From Riptortus pedestris (taxonomy: Eukaryota; Arthropoda; Insecta; Hemiptera; Alydidae), in contig CM032230.1 of the NCBI GenBank assembly GCA_019009955.1, positions 129,832,501 through 129,896,500 of the forward strand: a stretch of DNA of 64,000 nucleotides, in the 5' to 3' direction. Within the stretch, counting starts at the first letter, position 1. Every line of letters begins with the position of its first letter. A program made the position numbers and the translations under genes. The notes under the pieces are model-generated. The model was not told the DNA's origin, ran no database searches, and saw only the letters and a list, made by a program, of their open reading frames with translations. Of the stretch, positions 22,891 through 34,571 are shown piece by piece.

Positions 22891-24109
22891 CATTTGAGGC
22901 TGAATGGTGATGGTATATTTTTGGCAAGGCTTTACTTTGCACAATATTTTGACATTTACCCGTTCCAGTGTTTAGGGTTAATACCCGTTGTTGGCATTTG
23001 TTAATAATAAAATAATTTTTTTATGTAAGACTTCACTGTCTTGCATATTGTCATATTTTCCGTCTCCTGTGCATTATGCATAGATTTGAATTAATAAGGA
23101 GAAAATATTGTCATACATTTGAATTAATTTTTTCAGGAGAGGTACCTGGTAGTTCATATTGAAATGAAGTGTTGAGCAAATTTCTCTAAATAACAAAATA
23201 AACAACTTTTGTTATGTGCATATATGCCGAAACCCCAATAGGAAATCATTATTATTAATTTCAGGCCTCCCTTATAACCCCCACTCCTGCCCGTCCCTAG
23301 AAATGTTAGTATGACTTATTATAAGGAAGGCGTTAGTGCTTATACACATACTGAGTGTTTTATTTAGTTCGGTTGTGTCTTTTGTGCCAAATAAAATTGT
23401 TGTCTCCCGCTATAATTTTCAGCATATAACGCCTTTATACTTCGGTATACGATGATAGTGTATATAAAAAAGTTTCTCTAAATAACAAAATAAACAACTT
23501 TTGTTATGTGCATATTTGCCGAAAATGCAATAGGAAACGAAATATCACTATTATCAATTTCAGGCCTCCCTTATAACCCCCTCTCCTGCACGCCCCTAGA
23601 AATGTTAGTATAGCTTATTAAAAGGAAAACGTTAGTGCTAATTCACATACCGAGCTTGGTTTAGTTCGGTTGAGTCTTTTGTCCCAAATAAAATTGTGGA
23701 CTCCCGCTATAGTTTTTAGCGTATAACTCATTTATACTTCCGTATACGGCAAAAGTGCATATAACAAAAGTTACTCTAAATTACAAAATAAACAACTTTT
23801 GTTATGGGCATATTTGCTGAAAAAGCAATAGGAAACGAAATATCGCTATTTTTAATTTCAGGTCTCCCTTATAACCCCCACTCCTGTTCGTCTTAGAGAA
23901 TATTAATATAGCCTAAAGTCTAAGTTGGGCTAATAGTAATATACATACCAAGTTTCATAAAATTCGGTTCAACCGTTTAGGCGTGAAAAGGTAACAAACA
24001 AACAAACAAACAAACATACACGAAAGAAACAAAATGCAGTTATGGTGTCTGTGACATGTGAAACGAAAAGTTATCGTGAAAAAAAAATCAATGTACAAAC
24101 AGAGGTTAC

Positions 24110-24116
<7 letters not shown>
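22891..24116 (-). mobile_element. Helitron-like copy lacking its 3' terminus
   Basis: In reverse it matches 7851-8987: sequence of the CATTTGAGGCTGAATGGTGA type, three internal units with AACAAAAGTTGTTTATTTTG, the (TTTG)n stretch (seen as CAAACAAACAAAC near 23995) and the 5' TACAATTTTATATA end against (TA)n. The terminal hairpin and CTAG are missing where it joins 22392-22890. Confidence 0.8.

Positions 24117-24180
<64 letters not shown>
24117..24180. repeat. (TA)n microsatellite
   Basis: A pure TA tract at the 5' side of the minus-strand Helitron. Confidence 0.95.
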
Positions 24181-24184
<4 letters not shown>

Positions 24185-24290
24185 AGTCAAACCTCATTTT
24201 CGTCATCTCCTGGATAGCATCGATGGGCATTTGAAGGAATTTTTCGAAAATCGTGTCATGAGTACTACCTCAAGTGTATACTTCTCATAG

Positions 24291-25982
24291 AACACACTTC
24301 AAATAGTAGGTTCCCCCTATACACAAGTCATTAAAATTATTTCCCGTTTATAAAAACTCTTATGCTATTTTCGGGGCTGAGATTAGCCATGTGAGTTAAA
24401 GTGTTGAAGTTAATCTCATATGGTAAACCTAGAGTTCATGAAATAAAATCCCATCATGAGAAAAGAGTGGTAACCTTTATATAACACTCCCCAATAAGCC
24501 TTAGTTGCAAAAAGTTGACGTTAATAAATAATAATTTTTTTTTTATATCCTAATTTATTGGATTAATAAAATAAGAAGCATTAGTTATCCATGCATATAT
24601 GGCAAATACAGCGGCCGTATTGGGGATTCTGATCATGGAGGTAGTGAATACAGGAGGCTCCCAGGACGTGACATGTAATATGGAAATGCATGTAGAATGA
24701 CGTATGGGCTGAATGCGAAAATGGCCACGGTCTCGACTCATCATCATGGGCTATTAGCTTTGACCAATGATGCCTATTCCCAACCGAGATATCCCATTCA
24801 AACGGCTACCTATCAATGGATTCTCGTTTGATTCCCTGAATTATTTGTAGGTCCGTCCTTTGGATAACAAGTTCTACTTGAATTATATTCATTATTTATC
24901 GATGTGATACTAGTAGTAGTTGCATCGCGTTTTGGCAATATGAATTTATGCATTTAGAATTCGAAGGAAAAGATATATTTTGTTATTTATTAACGTCTGG
25001 TAAAAATCTCAGTTGGTTAACCTAGAGTGGTAAAAACATATTAAGGAACACCAACGTCATCAGCAATATCAATACTATCTAATTATTTCATCAAAATATT
25101 ATTATTTTTTATAAACAGCCACTTGTTGCTAGTATGGCTAATTGGGGAGGGTTATCTAAAGGTTACAACACTTATAAATTCTTAAAAAAAAATTAGAAGA
25201 TGCATTTCATTTTTATTGAAACTTTTCTTTATTACATATTAAGCTAAAACTTCACTTTTTTCTTGTATTTAACAATCATAATAGTAGGGATGCTAAAAAA
25301 TGACGTTTTTAAATTCCATTCATATTAATTAATATTTTTAGTCTAAGTTTGTTGTCTCAAGTGATACCATCAAAAAAAGAATAACATAAAAAATATATAA
25401 ATAAAATACTTCTCCAAAGCAAAAACGTTTTATTGTTATTTAAAATGATTTATATTATAATCTTTTGCTGTTCAAAATTCATTTTTGACGATTTATATAC
25501 CATCAAGTCACCTTTGAAGGTCTTAATTAAAGATCTGAAAAAGTCAGAATCAAAACACAATGTTTAGAGGTGCTTTGGAATGTTTTTTCCCCTTATCAAA
25601 GAGCTAGATAAATGAGTTATTTATCCCAAGGGCTATGAAAATTATCATCTGTGATCAGAAATAAATAACCCATTAGTTATAATAAGTAATAAAAAAGTAA
25701 CTTATTATATGAAAGGAAATAAAAAAAAATAAAGTGTTATTACAAAAACGTTCGTTACATAGGGCCTAAACTAAGCAGATTTCACTCTAGTAATCTCAGC
25801 TCACCGTAGGAATTTTACGTAAAAAGTCCCCTGAGAATTCTCCATTACATTGAAGAAAGTGGAGAATTTGAAGAAAAGTTCCAATATACCCAAACAAAAA
25901 GTTGGGTAATAATAAACTGTATTTTGGTAGAGGCTTCAGCAGGTACGTCAATAGAGAATAATAAATAGACTTTCCCCCTGGT
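24291..25982. other. Unassigned AT-rich region with low-copy repeat pieces
   Basis: Positions of about 24365-24560 (minus) and 25093-25170 (plus) resemble about 34425-34533 (GGCTTATTGGGGAG-type phrases). A minimal Helentron 3' remnant (CCTAAACTAAGCAGATTTCA) lies at about 25765-25785. The rest has no recognised feature and no coding sequence. Confidence 0.4.
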
Positions 25983-26402
25983 TTGAGCGTGATGATAGGT
26001 CTCGTATTGGTGACCGGGTAGAATGATAAGTTTCACATTAGTGGCTGGATAGAAACATAAGTTTGACATTGGTGACCTAGTAGAATGATAAGTTTCACAT
26101 TGGTGACTGGATAGAAAAATAAGTTTCACATTGGTGACTGGATAGAAAGATAGGTTTGAAATACGGGTAGGTGACCTGGTAGAATGATAAGTTTCACATT
26201 AGTGGCTGGATAGAAACATAAGTTTGACATTGGTGACCTAGTAGAATGATAAGTTTCACATTGGTGACCGGGTAGAATAATAAGTTTCACATTGGTGCCT
26301 GGATAAAAAAAAAAGTTTCACATTGGTGACCTAGTAGAATGATAAGTTTCACATTGGTGACCGGGTAGAATGATAAGTTTCACATTGGTGACCGGGTAGG
26401 AA
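25983..26402 (+). repeat. 31-bp minisatellite with higher-order repetition
   Basis: About 13 tandem units share GTGACCGGGTAGAATGATAA and GTTTCACATTG. A block of about five units recurs with a period near 161 bp (the variant GTGGCTGG at about 26041 and 26202). The open frame on the minus strand is a translation of this repeat and not a gene. Confidence 0.93.
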
Positions 26403-27480
26403 GATAGAGTAAGTTAATCTCTCAAGTGGTACCTTCCCGGCTTAGTGTAAACAGGGACACTATTACTGACCCATGTGTGTTGACTAGTGTAAACAGGCTT
26501 AGTACAGGGTTGCCACTTATTCTATCTAGTTCTTGTATATGGCTTAAGGCCAGTTTTCATTTAACTACTATAGAATATAACCACTTTCAGTTATTTGCAT
26601 AATTAATCGTCTATTTATTGATATAATTAAATTAAATAATTATTATAAGAATTGTATGATACAGGAAAAACGCTAACGTTCAAGCTAACAGTTACTTTCA
26701 ACGGGCGAACATTTATCTTTAAGTAGCGTTTCTTTGATTCAGAATAATTGGCGTATAAATGAAATCAGATATTTTGATTGTCTTGAAAACGCTTTGCGTA
26801 TCTGAAATATAGCGTTTGTAAAGGAGGGTGTGATAAACGGGCACCTTTTTGTTCCAGAGTGGTAGAAGTTGATCATTCATCGTCGAGATAAAATCCTTTT
26901 TGGGAGGGAGGCTTAGAACTGAAAAACGACGCTTTTGACTAAAGGGAACCAAAAACCCATTTGGGAGGCTATGGAGCGGAAAACGAGGAAGTGGAAAAGA
27001 AGAAAAAGAGAGTTGGATTGTGTTCGGATGTAAATCGGAAATGGGGATAACGCGGTTTTTTCTCCCCCGAGGAGGAGGGACCACTTGGATGGGGATAGAG
27101 TGACTATTAAACAGGGGGTAGGTGTTAGTTGTAAATCACCCCGCCAGGGGGGTTGGCTCCTAGCCCGCGATTCAAGGGGGTGGGACTCGTGTCTCTGCCA
27201 AAAACCCACTCCTTATCAGATCAGCTGTTCGTTTTTATCATTGACTCCATGGATTATCTAGCACACACACGCTGATAGAAGTGCCTCCCTTTATACACTC
27301 TACTCCTTGTTTCCCTAGCATTATTTCCAAACCCAGGGCCCACTTAATGGCAACTCCATGATTTATTGCCACCGTACGAAAATCTAAATTGTGCCGATTC
27401 ACTAAGTTCATTAATAGCCCTCTCCAAGATATTTAATCCACTCTCCCAGAGCACTAAACATAACAGAAGAAAATTATAAA
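26403..27480. other. Unassigned, repeat-poor region
   Basis: It contains a minus-strand open frame at 26719-27084 (about 121 codons) in relatively GC-rich DNA. It has no domain, signal peptide or membrane segment I recognise. It could be chance, an exon or an old repeat; there is no splice or promoter evidence. Confidence 0.35.
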
Positions 27481-27945
27481 CAACAAACATCCAAAACACA
27501 ATTACCATATATTGGCTGCCAGGTCATGAGGACCTAGGACTAAGTACGATAGCCGACTATGGAGCATACTGCACGAAGACATAATCATGCATATGCGACA
27601 CCGAATGCTTTACAAATGGCAATCACAATGGATGGAAGTAAAGAACCTCCTCCTCAGTATCAAAAGTGCTATTAAGGAGTGGCCATCGAGCCATTGGATT
27701 ACTAGACCGGAGGAAGTTGCTCTTGCCAGACTCAGGACCGGCCAAACATACCGGACACATAGACACTTAATGAACAGAGCAGACAACTCTATATGCAAAT
27801 AGTGCAACAAGCACCCTACAATAACAGACTGCACATACTGACAGACTGCATCCCTACATGCCCCACTATGTGAAAGAACTACTAACTGACAGAAACCAAT
27901 ATATTCCAAGCATCTACAAAATATAACCACTTACCCATACATATT
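27481..27945 (+). pseudogene. LINE fragment: RNase H end and C-terminal tail
   Basis: The fragment is from the 3' end of a Jockey/I-clade-like non-LTR retrotransposon. One frame near 27511-27580 gives W-L-P-G-H and then I-A-D-Y, matching the W-x-P-G-H and A-D signatures of the retrotransposon RNase H. A second frame (27587-27800) gives W-P-S-S, E-E-V-x-L-A-R-L-R-T-G and T-H-R-H-L, the usual region between RNase H and a terminal zinc knuckle. It is followed by a stop and C-N-K-H. Frames change between the two parts and the reverse transcriptase is absent, so it is a dead, 5'-truncated copy. It is cut on the right by a Helentron. Confidence 0.72.
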
Positions 27946-27950
27946 AAAAA

Positions 27951-28675
27951 GTCCGTCACGCAGGGGCTGCGTAAGATTTCCCACGTGAAGTTTTACAATA
28001 GAGAAATCTGCCTAATAACAACTGTAGTAGTAAGAAACCTCTAAACCTAAAACATTATTTAGGGCGTAATAACCCAGTAGTTTCCAGCCCCAAAAAACAG
28101 TTAACCTAACCTCTAAACCTATTCACGAGGGACGAATAGTTAGGGAACGGCCGCCAGAGCTCTCGGCGAACCTACTGGCTTACTGGTGACCACACGCAGA
28201 ATACAAATGCAAATATCTCGGTTAATATTCAAGATACAGAATAAATGTTATATATATTTGTCTGTTACCGCTCTAGAGGTCGCAATTTTTGTTTGATCGT
28301 TACCAAAATCGGAATTTAATCGTTTTATGTAAAAAGGAAGATCAAGTTCGTTAATGGCTGAAATCGGATCAGTGGGAGGGGAGGATTTTCGAAAATTCAA
28401 AATATCTCCGTTACTATACGTCGGATCGAAAAATTGAACAGAATTAATCGTATTGCAAATTAAATTTGCTATAAATATTGTACATTTATTCTCTATCTTG
28501 AATATTAACCGAGTTATTTGCATTTTATTAAATCTGGGCGGCTAACGGACAGGCGACTTTCCCGCCAAAAGCTAGTTCGCCCGTTTCCTTAACTGCTCGA
28601 CTCTCGTGAAATTTCTCTATTGTAAAACTTTATGTGGGAAATCGGCTAAGTTTACGCAGCCCCTGCGTGACGGAC
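27951..28675. mobile_element. Head-to-head fusion of two Helentron 3' halves
   Basis: Positions 27951-28247 are the 3' half of a module A copy in minus orientation, starting with the tail and hairpin, with ACGCAG present. Positions 28248-28675 are the (TA)n-proximal half plus 3' end of a module C copy in plus orientation, ending in GACGGAC. The unit therefore has a 3' hairpin end on both sides and no 5' palindrome. The join is at AGAATAAATG/TTATATATATTTGTC. Confidence 0.85.
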
Positions 28676-28717
28676 TTTTTAATTATCATGCATATCTCAT
28701 AATTTTATTTTATTTTT

Positions 28718-28845
28718 TAGCAGATTTCCCTTGAGGGAAATCAGCTATTGAGGTCGTACTCATGAAATCTCAAGAAAACTCAAGAAAAAATTTCTTCAAA
28801 TGTCCATCGATCCTACCCAGGAGATGACGAAAATGAGGTCCGTTC

Positions 28846-28907
<62 letters not shown>

Positions 28908-29364
28908 CTGTTAACGCTCTAGCGGTCGCAATTTTTGTTTGATCGTTACAAAACTCGGAATTTAATCGTTTTATGTAAAAAGGAAGATCAAGTTCGTTAA
29001 TGGCTGAAATCGGACCAGTGGGAGGGGGGGTTTAGAGGGGGGATTTTCGAAAATTCGAAATATCTCCGTTACCATACGTCGGATCAAAAAATTGTATAGA
29101 ACCAATCTTATTGCAAATTAAATTTACTATAAATATTTTTCTATACATTTATTCTGTATCTTTAATATTAACCGAGATATTTGGATTTGTATTGTGAGTG
29201 TGTTCGGCTACGTTCGGGAGTTTCCGCCGAGCGCACTAGCGCTAGTGTGGCCGTTTCACTAACTATTCGTCCTCGTGAGAATAGGTTATTACTAGGCAGA
29301 TTTCTCTATTGTAAAACTTCACGTGGGAAATCTGCTTAGTTTACGCAGCCCCTGCGTGACGGAC
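28718..29364 (+). mobile_element. Helentron-like non-autonomous element, module A
   Basis: Intact: the 5' palindrome has one change (TTGAGGG), (TA)n lies at 28850-28902, and all core phrases are present, as are the subterminal inverted pair, hairpin and GACGGAC at 29364. It is flanked by long T runs on both sides and lies 42 bp from the end of the preceding fused unit. Confidence 0.93.
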
Positions 29365-30257
29365 TTTTTTATTATATTTGATTATGTGGTAATTATCCAT
29401 TAAGTAGTAAATATTATAAAAGTGTATTTAAATATAACCATACATGTAATATGCCATGTGGCAATGGAACATACTCAAATAAATAACTCCTCACAGGGTT
29501 ACCATTTGGAGAAAAAAAACTCATACCACAAGAGAACAAAAATTCATGATTTTAAACCTTAACGAATAAAAGAATAAATAGTTATCGAGAACCCTGAAAA
29601 TCTTTTTTAGCGCCTTAAATGCTTTCATTGGTTTCAATAAGGATATGGCGCAAAAATAATATGTTATGGTTGCTTGCCTTTCATTGAGTGAGAACACTTC
29701 ATATACTAATAGAAATACAAATTAGATATTTAATTTTTTTTTGCTACAGCTATTATTGGGAAATCAATAACTGAACTTTTTTTCTCTCTTCCTTTTTTTT
29801 CGCAAGGTCTGAAAAAATATCTTGAGTAGGGAAGGGCTTAGAGACTCACAAAGAAAGGATTAAGCCAGACTACTACTCTATACCTAAGAATCCTTTTCTG
29901 ATCTGCTCTCTTATCTCTTGCTTGAATTCTTTTCCTGTCAGATCATTCGCTCTCTCTCTCTTTCTTATCTCTTTCGAATTTCCCCCTCGGAAGGGGATCT
30001 TCATTCATTATCCACTTCCTTTGAATGAATTGAATTGGTGCTCGTGAGGAAATTAAACCAAAAGGAAATGCCACGAAGGAAGCTCAGCTTTTGGTGTACT
30101 CTGAATACCTGAGACAGATCAAAAGGACTGTGAATTTTTTTGAAGTTTTCAATGTGCCATAATGACCAACTCTTGTCTTCACGATAGTTTACATTCATCA
30201 CTTGTACCTTACTATATAAGAATCGGTCGTGGTCCAGGCAGCGCAGCTTTAATCAGC
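29365..30257. other. Unassigned region
   Basis: The inverted partner of the repeat at 1044-1145 lies at about 29425-29505. The remainder is AT-rich, with a (CT)n-like stretch near 29950. TATATAAGAATCGGTCG near 30210 is followed by GC-richer DNA and could be the promoter of the Penelope-like fragment that starts here. No coding sequence is recognised. Confidence 0.35.
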
Positions 30258-30300
30258 AGGCACTGAGGATGGAGCGTTGACTCCGAAAGTGCACTCTGCA
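30258..30300 (+). ncRNA. Hammerhead-like motif
   Basis: CTGAGGA (30263-30269; consensus C-U-G-A-N-G-A) is followed by a stem GGAG/CTCC and then GAAA (30285-30288). Next comes the palindrome AGTGCACT and C, which would give a short self-complementary stem III as in dimer-forming hammerheads. The flanks GCA and TGC could form stem I. One extra U between the core and stem II departs from the consensus, so activity is doubtful. A similar motif is on the minus strand at 57027-57066. Confidence 0.4.
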
Positions 30301-30603
30301 TTATATTAAAAACCAGTAGAGGACTTGGCCTTCTTATTGACCCTTATCAATTGGTTTCTCTACCATCCAGCATATTCCAGAGATATAAGAATCCGTCACC
30401 CAGTGCTACATTTATTTTATCTATAGGTCTCGAGATTATTATTTCCTCTTCGTTGTTCCATTGTACTGGGATCATAGTAGACATTCAGGCTGGGTTTCGA
30501 AACCTTCTCTTGGGAAATCTTATAATAAAATAAAACAAAAATGTAGTTTGCGTTGAATTATAATCCCACAATAACCAGGAATACTATTACTCATGCTCAA
30601 AAA
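30301..30603. other. Unassigned spacer
   Basis: It may be part of the element carrying the hammerhead-like motif, but its boundary cannot be seen. Confidence 0.3.
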
Positions 30604-31361
30604 GTCCGTCACGCAGAGGTTGCGTAAACTAAGCAGATTTCCCTCGTGAAGTTTAGTAATAGATAAATATACATACTGCTAACACAACAACACCGTGAAT
30701 AAATACAAACGGAAATAAGAAATGTTTCATCCAATTTCAATAACCTGCCAACAGGAAGCGTTAGGTTAGAAATGTAAACAAACGGGTCCCGCCTCACAAC
30801 GGAAAGAAAAACAATTATTGAAATATATTAGATTATAACACATTAATTTTATTGAGAACTATTTACTATATCTAGTACTGTATTAATAATGAGCCAGAAT
30901 AATTCTTATCTCAATCAATCAAATGTTAGTTGTACAAAACTTTAAGATGGAGAGGAGCCTATAATAAAGGACTCTTGAATACAATTTTTGGTATTTAAAC
31001 TTCCAATAATGTGATTTATTATGTAGCAGAGTATTGTTTACGTAACATGAGTAGAAGTGGCGGTTTGCTGAAAACTGAAAAATGCAAATATCTCGGTTAA
31101 TATTCAAGATAGAGACTAATCGTATATAACAATATTTATAGTTTAACTTTAATTTGCAATATTATTGGTTATATACAAATTTTCGATTCGATGCATAATA
31201 ACGGAGATATTTCGAATTTTCGAAAATCCCCCCACTAAACCCCCCTCCCTCTGGTCCGATTTCAGCCATTAACGAACTTGATCTGTCTTTTTACATAAAA
31301 CGATTAAATATCGAGTTTCGTAACGATCAAACAAAAATTGCGACCGCTAGAGCGTTAACAG

Positions 31362-31426
<65 letters not shown>

Positions 31427-31549
31427 ATTATGAACGGACCTCATTTTCGTCATCTCTTGGATAGAATAGATGGAAATTTGAAGAATTTTTCGAAAATCGC
31501 GTCAAGAATACGACCTCAATAGCTAATATATTTTAAGGGAAATCTGCTA
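30604..31549 (-). mobile_element. Helentron-like non-autonomous element, long module B
   Basis: Minus strand: the 5' end is at 31549 with an altered palindrome, (TA)n is at 31366-31425 and the core is intact. It carries the B module (GTTACGTAAACAATAC-type and GTTTGTTTACATTTCTAACC) and the 3' hairpin with one mismatch, then GACGGAC, ending at 30604. It closely matches 52976-53985 and 12125-13092. Confidence 0.92.
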
Positions 31550-32479
31550 ATAAACTGTTCGAGGGATGGATTGTAATATATAGCTAGATATATTTTTAAT
31601 ATCCGAATTAGGGCGGAAGAAGTTATTAGGAGCTGAGTGTGTGCTGACTTCCTGGAGGTAAAATTTGGAAACAGGCCTTATAGATAATCTGTCAATGTTT
31701 ATGAGTTGCTGTAACAATAATTTCTCACCAGATGAATCATAGCAGCTGTTATCAGATGAAGATAGCATTGGAGAAATAAATTGAATCCACCTGTATAGTA
31801 GGGAGTAGTAGATGCAATATCTAACAAACAATTTCAGGACTAAATAAGCCCCCCAGAGAAGTCCCCCCCCCCTATTTCCTCCTTATCAATGGCCGGCTTT
31901 TTCGGTCGGGAAAGTAGTGATAAGAGCCTTAACCACTAGCATGGCCAGGGCAGATAGTGGGTGACAGTGAAAAATGTAATGTCCCTATCAGGAGAAAGTT
32001 CCCCCACCCCCTCCCATCGCGGCATTAGGTACATCTTTCTTTCTACACTTCCTCCCCTCCCCCTACTTCTCTCATTTCTTATTCGGCTTTGTCTTTCGAT
32101 GACCTAGTTAAACTTCGCGAGTTATAAATCACTTCTCCTTCATGAATCTCTGTCGGCTTTGAATAAGCCATTATCGTGAATTATCTGAGCTGGCTGCTGA
32201 GTAAATAGGAACTACACCGTCTAAATTTCACGAGTGACGGGAGGCAAACTTCGATATTGTAGACGTCGCTTTCACGAGAGATAGATGGAAGACAGATTGC
32301 GAATTTAGCAAGGCGGCAATCTACTTTGAAAGCAATGCACTCAAAATATATCATATCTGATAACAATTATATTGTATATATGCCTAGCACAAAACCAAAT
32401 TATCGCAGTTACGATTGGACATGATTTTGGTTTTTGTGATATTCATTAAATCATAAACACATGTCTAGAAAATTTAAAA
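31550..32479. other. Unassigned region
   Basis: The minus-strand frame 31547-31831 begins inside the Helentron boundary and has no recognisable domain. Poly-C lies near 31864-31872. Nothing else is supported. Confidence 0.35.
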
Positions 32480-33282
32480 GTCCGTCACGCAGGGGCTGCG
32501 TAAACTAAGCAGATTTCCCCTGTGAAGTTTTACAATAGAGAAATCTGCATACTGGTAACACAATACCACCGTGATTAGATAATGAGAAATCTTTTAGTTA
32601 ATTAAAATAATTCCCAACTGAAACGGCTTCTGAATTGTAAGAATAATTTATATTTTAATAACTCAAATTTTAGTAGTCCAAGAACTAAAGAAGGGGGGGG
32701 GCGGATGAACAGAACGTATTTGCATAAATCTCACAAAGTAACGAAGGTAAGGTAAGGTTAGAAACGACAGGCAAGGTTAGAAGAAGCTTCCACCTGAGCC
32801 GAGAAATGACGAAGATGGCCGACTTAATCCAAACTATATCCGACCACAGACTTCATAAAAATGCAAATATCTCGATTAATATTCAAGATAGAGAATAAAT
32901 GTATATAACACTATTTATAGTAAATTTAATTTGCAATAAGATTGGTTCTGTACAATTTTTCGATCCGATGCATAATAACGGAGATATTTTGAATTTTCAA
33001 AAATCCCTCCTCTAAACATCCCCTCTCTCTGGTCCGATTTCAGCCATTAACGAACATGATCTGTCTTTTTACTTAAAACGGTTAAATACTGAGTTTCGTA
33101 ACGATCAAACAAAAAGTGGGACCGCTAGAGCGTTAACAGACACACACATATATATATATATAATTTTGAACGGACCTCATTTTCGACATCTCCTGGGTAG
33201 GATCGATGGACATTTGAAGAAATTTTTCGAAGCGAATGAGTTCGACCTCAATAGCTGATTTCCTTAAAGGGAAATCTGCTAT
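32480..33282 (-). mobile_element. Helentron-like non-autonomous element, B-related module
   Basis: The 3' hairpin and tail lie at 32480-32510, with the GCAGATTTC/GAAATCTGC pair. The module has a poly-G run (32692-32701) and AACAGAACGTATTTGCAT shared with 42361-43122. The microsatellite is short (CACACATATATA). The 5' palindrome is damaged (TTCCTTAAAGG). The 5' end at 33282 faces the 5' end of the next copy. Confidence 0.9.
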
Positions 33283-33333
33283 AATGGATTCAGTAATAGC
33301 CTAAACGGATAATTTTGTTGAAATCTTGTTTTT

Positions 33334-33469
33334 TAGCAGATTTCCCTTAAGGGAAATCAGCTATTGAGGTTGTACTCATGACGGAATTTTCGACATTTTT
33401 CTTCAAATGTCCATCGATCCTACCTAGTAGATGACGAAAATGAGGTCCGTTCAAAACTGTATATATATA

Positions 33470-33520
<51 letters not shown>

Positions 33521-34101
33521 ATCTATCTATCTATCTATCTATATATTTGTCTGTTACCGCTCTAGCGGTCGCAATTTTTGTTTGATCCTTACCAAACATC
33601 ATATTTAAGCGTTTTATGTAAAAAGAAAGATCAAGTTCGTTAACGGCTGAAATCGGACCAGTGGGAGGGGGGGTTTAGAGGGGAGGATTTTCGAAAATTC
33701 GAAATATCTCCGTTACTATACGTCGGATCAAAAGATTGTATAGAACCAATCTTATTGCAAATTAAATTTACTATAAATAATGTTCTATACATTAATTCTT
33801 TATCTTGAATATTAACCGAGATATTTGCATTTGTATTCTGCGTGTCGTCACCAATAGGCTATGTTCGGAGTTTCCGACGAGAGCTCTGGCGGCCGTTTCC
33901 ATAACTATCGTCCCTCGTGAATAGGTTTAGAGGTTAGATTAACTGTTTTTTGTGCTAGAAACTACTGGGTTATTACGCCCTAAATAATGTTTTTTAGGTT
34001 TAGAGGTTTCTTACTACTACAGTTGTTATTAGGCAGATTTCCCTATTGTAAAACTTCACGTGGGAAATCTGCTTAGTTTACGCAGCTCCTGCGTGACGGA
34101 C
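33334..34101 (+). mobile_element. Helentron-like non-autonomous element, module A with 100-bp insert
   Basis: All hallmarks are intact. The microsatellite is mixed (TA)n then (TATC)n (33460-33545). The 3' part carries the same insert of about 100 bp (GGTTTAGAGGTTTCTTACTA, ATTATTTAGGGCG-type) seen at 18115, 27951, 34572 and 55293. The terminus ends GACGGAC at 34101. Confidence 0.94.
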
Positions 34102-34533
34102 TTTTTTTTTTGTATATATTTATTCGTTTATTAACAACAATATATAATATTACAAACAAATATGTGAATGATAATAACAATTGACTTGATTATTGACTTA
34201 AGGTAAGAAGTTGTCCATTGACAAGACCCACATTGGAGGGAATATTCGATTGTTCTATATGGAGTTATTCTGTGCACTACATAAGAAGATCTATTGGTCA
34301 CTTACGCTTCAGACGTCGTCTTGGGTTTCTGGAATATGGGTAGATGAAAGTCGTTGAAATATGAAAAGAATTTTTTTTTTTGTAAGTACAATTCTTCCAA
34401 TACTTTGTATTAGGAAGTAAATGTTACATGTTATTTATTAGCGTCTACTTTGTGCTACTGAGGCTTATTGGGACGGGTTACCAACCCTTTCTTGCCAGAG
34501 TGGGACTAAGGGTTTTATTTAATGAGTTAGTCA
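34102..34533. other. Spacer with a low-copy repeat piece
   Basis: Positions of about 34425-34533 match parts of 7.37-7.47 and 24.4-25.2 kb. No coding sequence is present. Confidence 0.4.
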
Positions 34534-34571
34534 TTAACCCTCCGTTGTGTGCACATCTGGACTAATAAAAA
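34534..34571 (+). mobile_element. Possible piggyBac-type left end
   Basis: TTAA (34534-34537) followed by CCCTCCGTTGTGTGC resembles the left end of the piggyBac relic at 43588 (CCCTCCGTTAGGCGC). No matching right end is visible. The Helentron at 34572 may have interrupted it. This rests on one short match. Confidence 0.3.

Larger units (their letters stand above)
22250..24290 (-). mobile_element. Helentron 5' fragment(s) flanking Helitron copies
   Basis: On the right, 24180-24275 is a recognisable 5' half in reverse (CCTCATTTTCGTCATCTCCT, GTCATGAGTACTACCTCAA) and adjoins (TA)n. On the left, a short match (CCTCATTTTCGTCAT, 22265-22280) and (TA)n precede the Helitron end. Whether these are one disrupted copy or two fragments is not clear. 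No termini survive. Confidence 0.5.

Noticed and set aside
24565..24830. Moderately GC-rich block as a possible exon
   Set aside because: The open frames are short on both strands and no splice sites or domain could be supported.
25845..26129. Minus-strand open frame with internal amino-acid repeats
   Set aside because: It is the 31-bp minisatellite read in one frame (31 is not a multiple of 3, so the repeats drift).
27610..27930. Minus-strand open frame of 106 codons
   Set aside because: It is antisense to the LINE fragment, whose plus-strand frames carry recognisable signatures.
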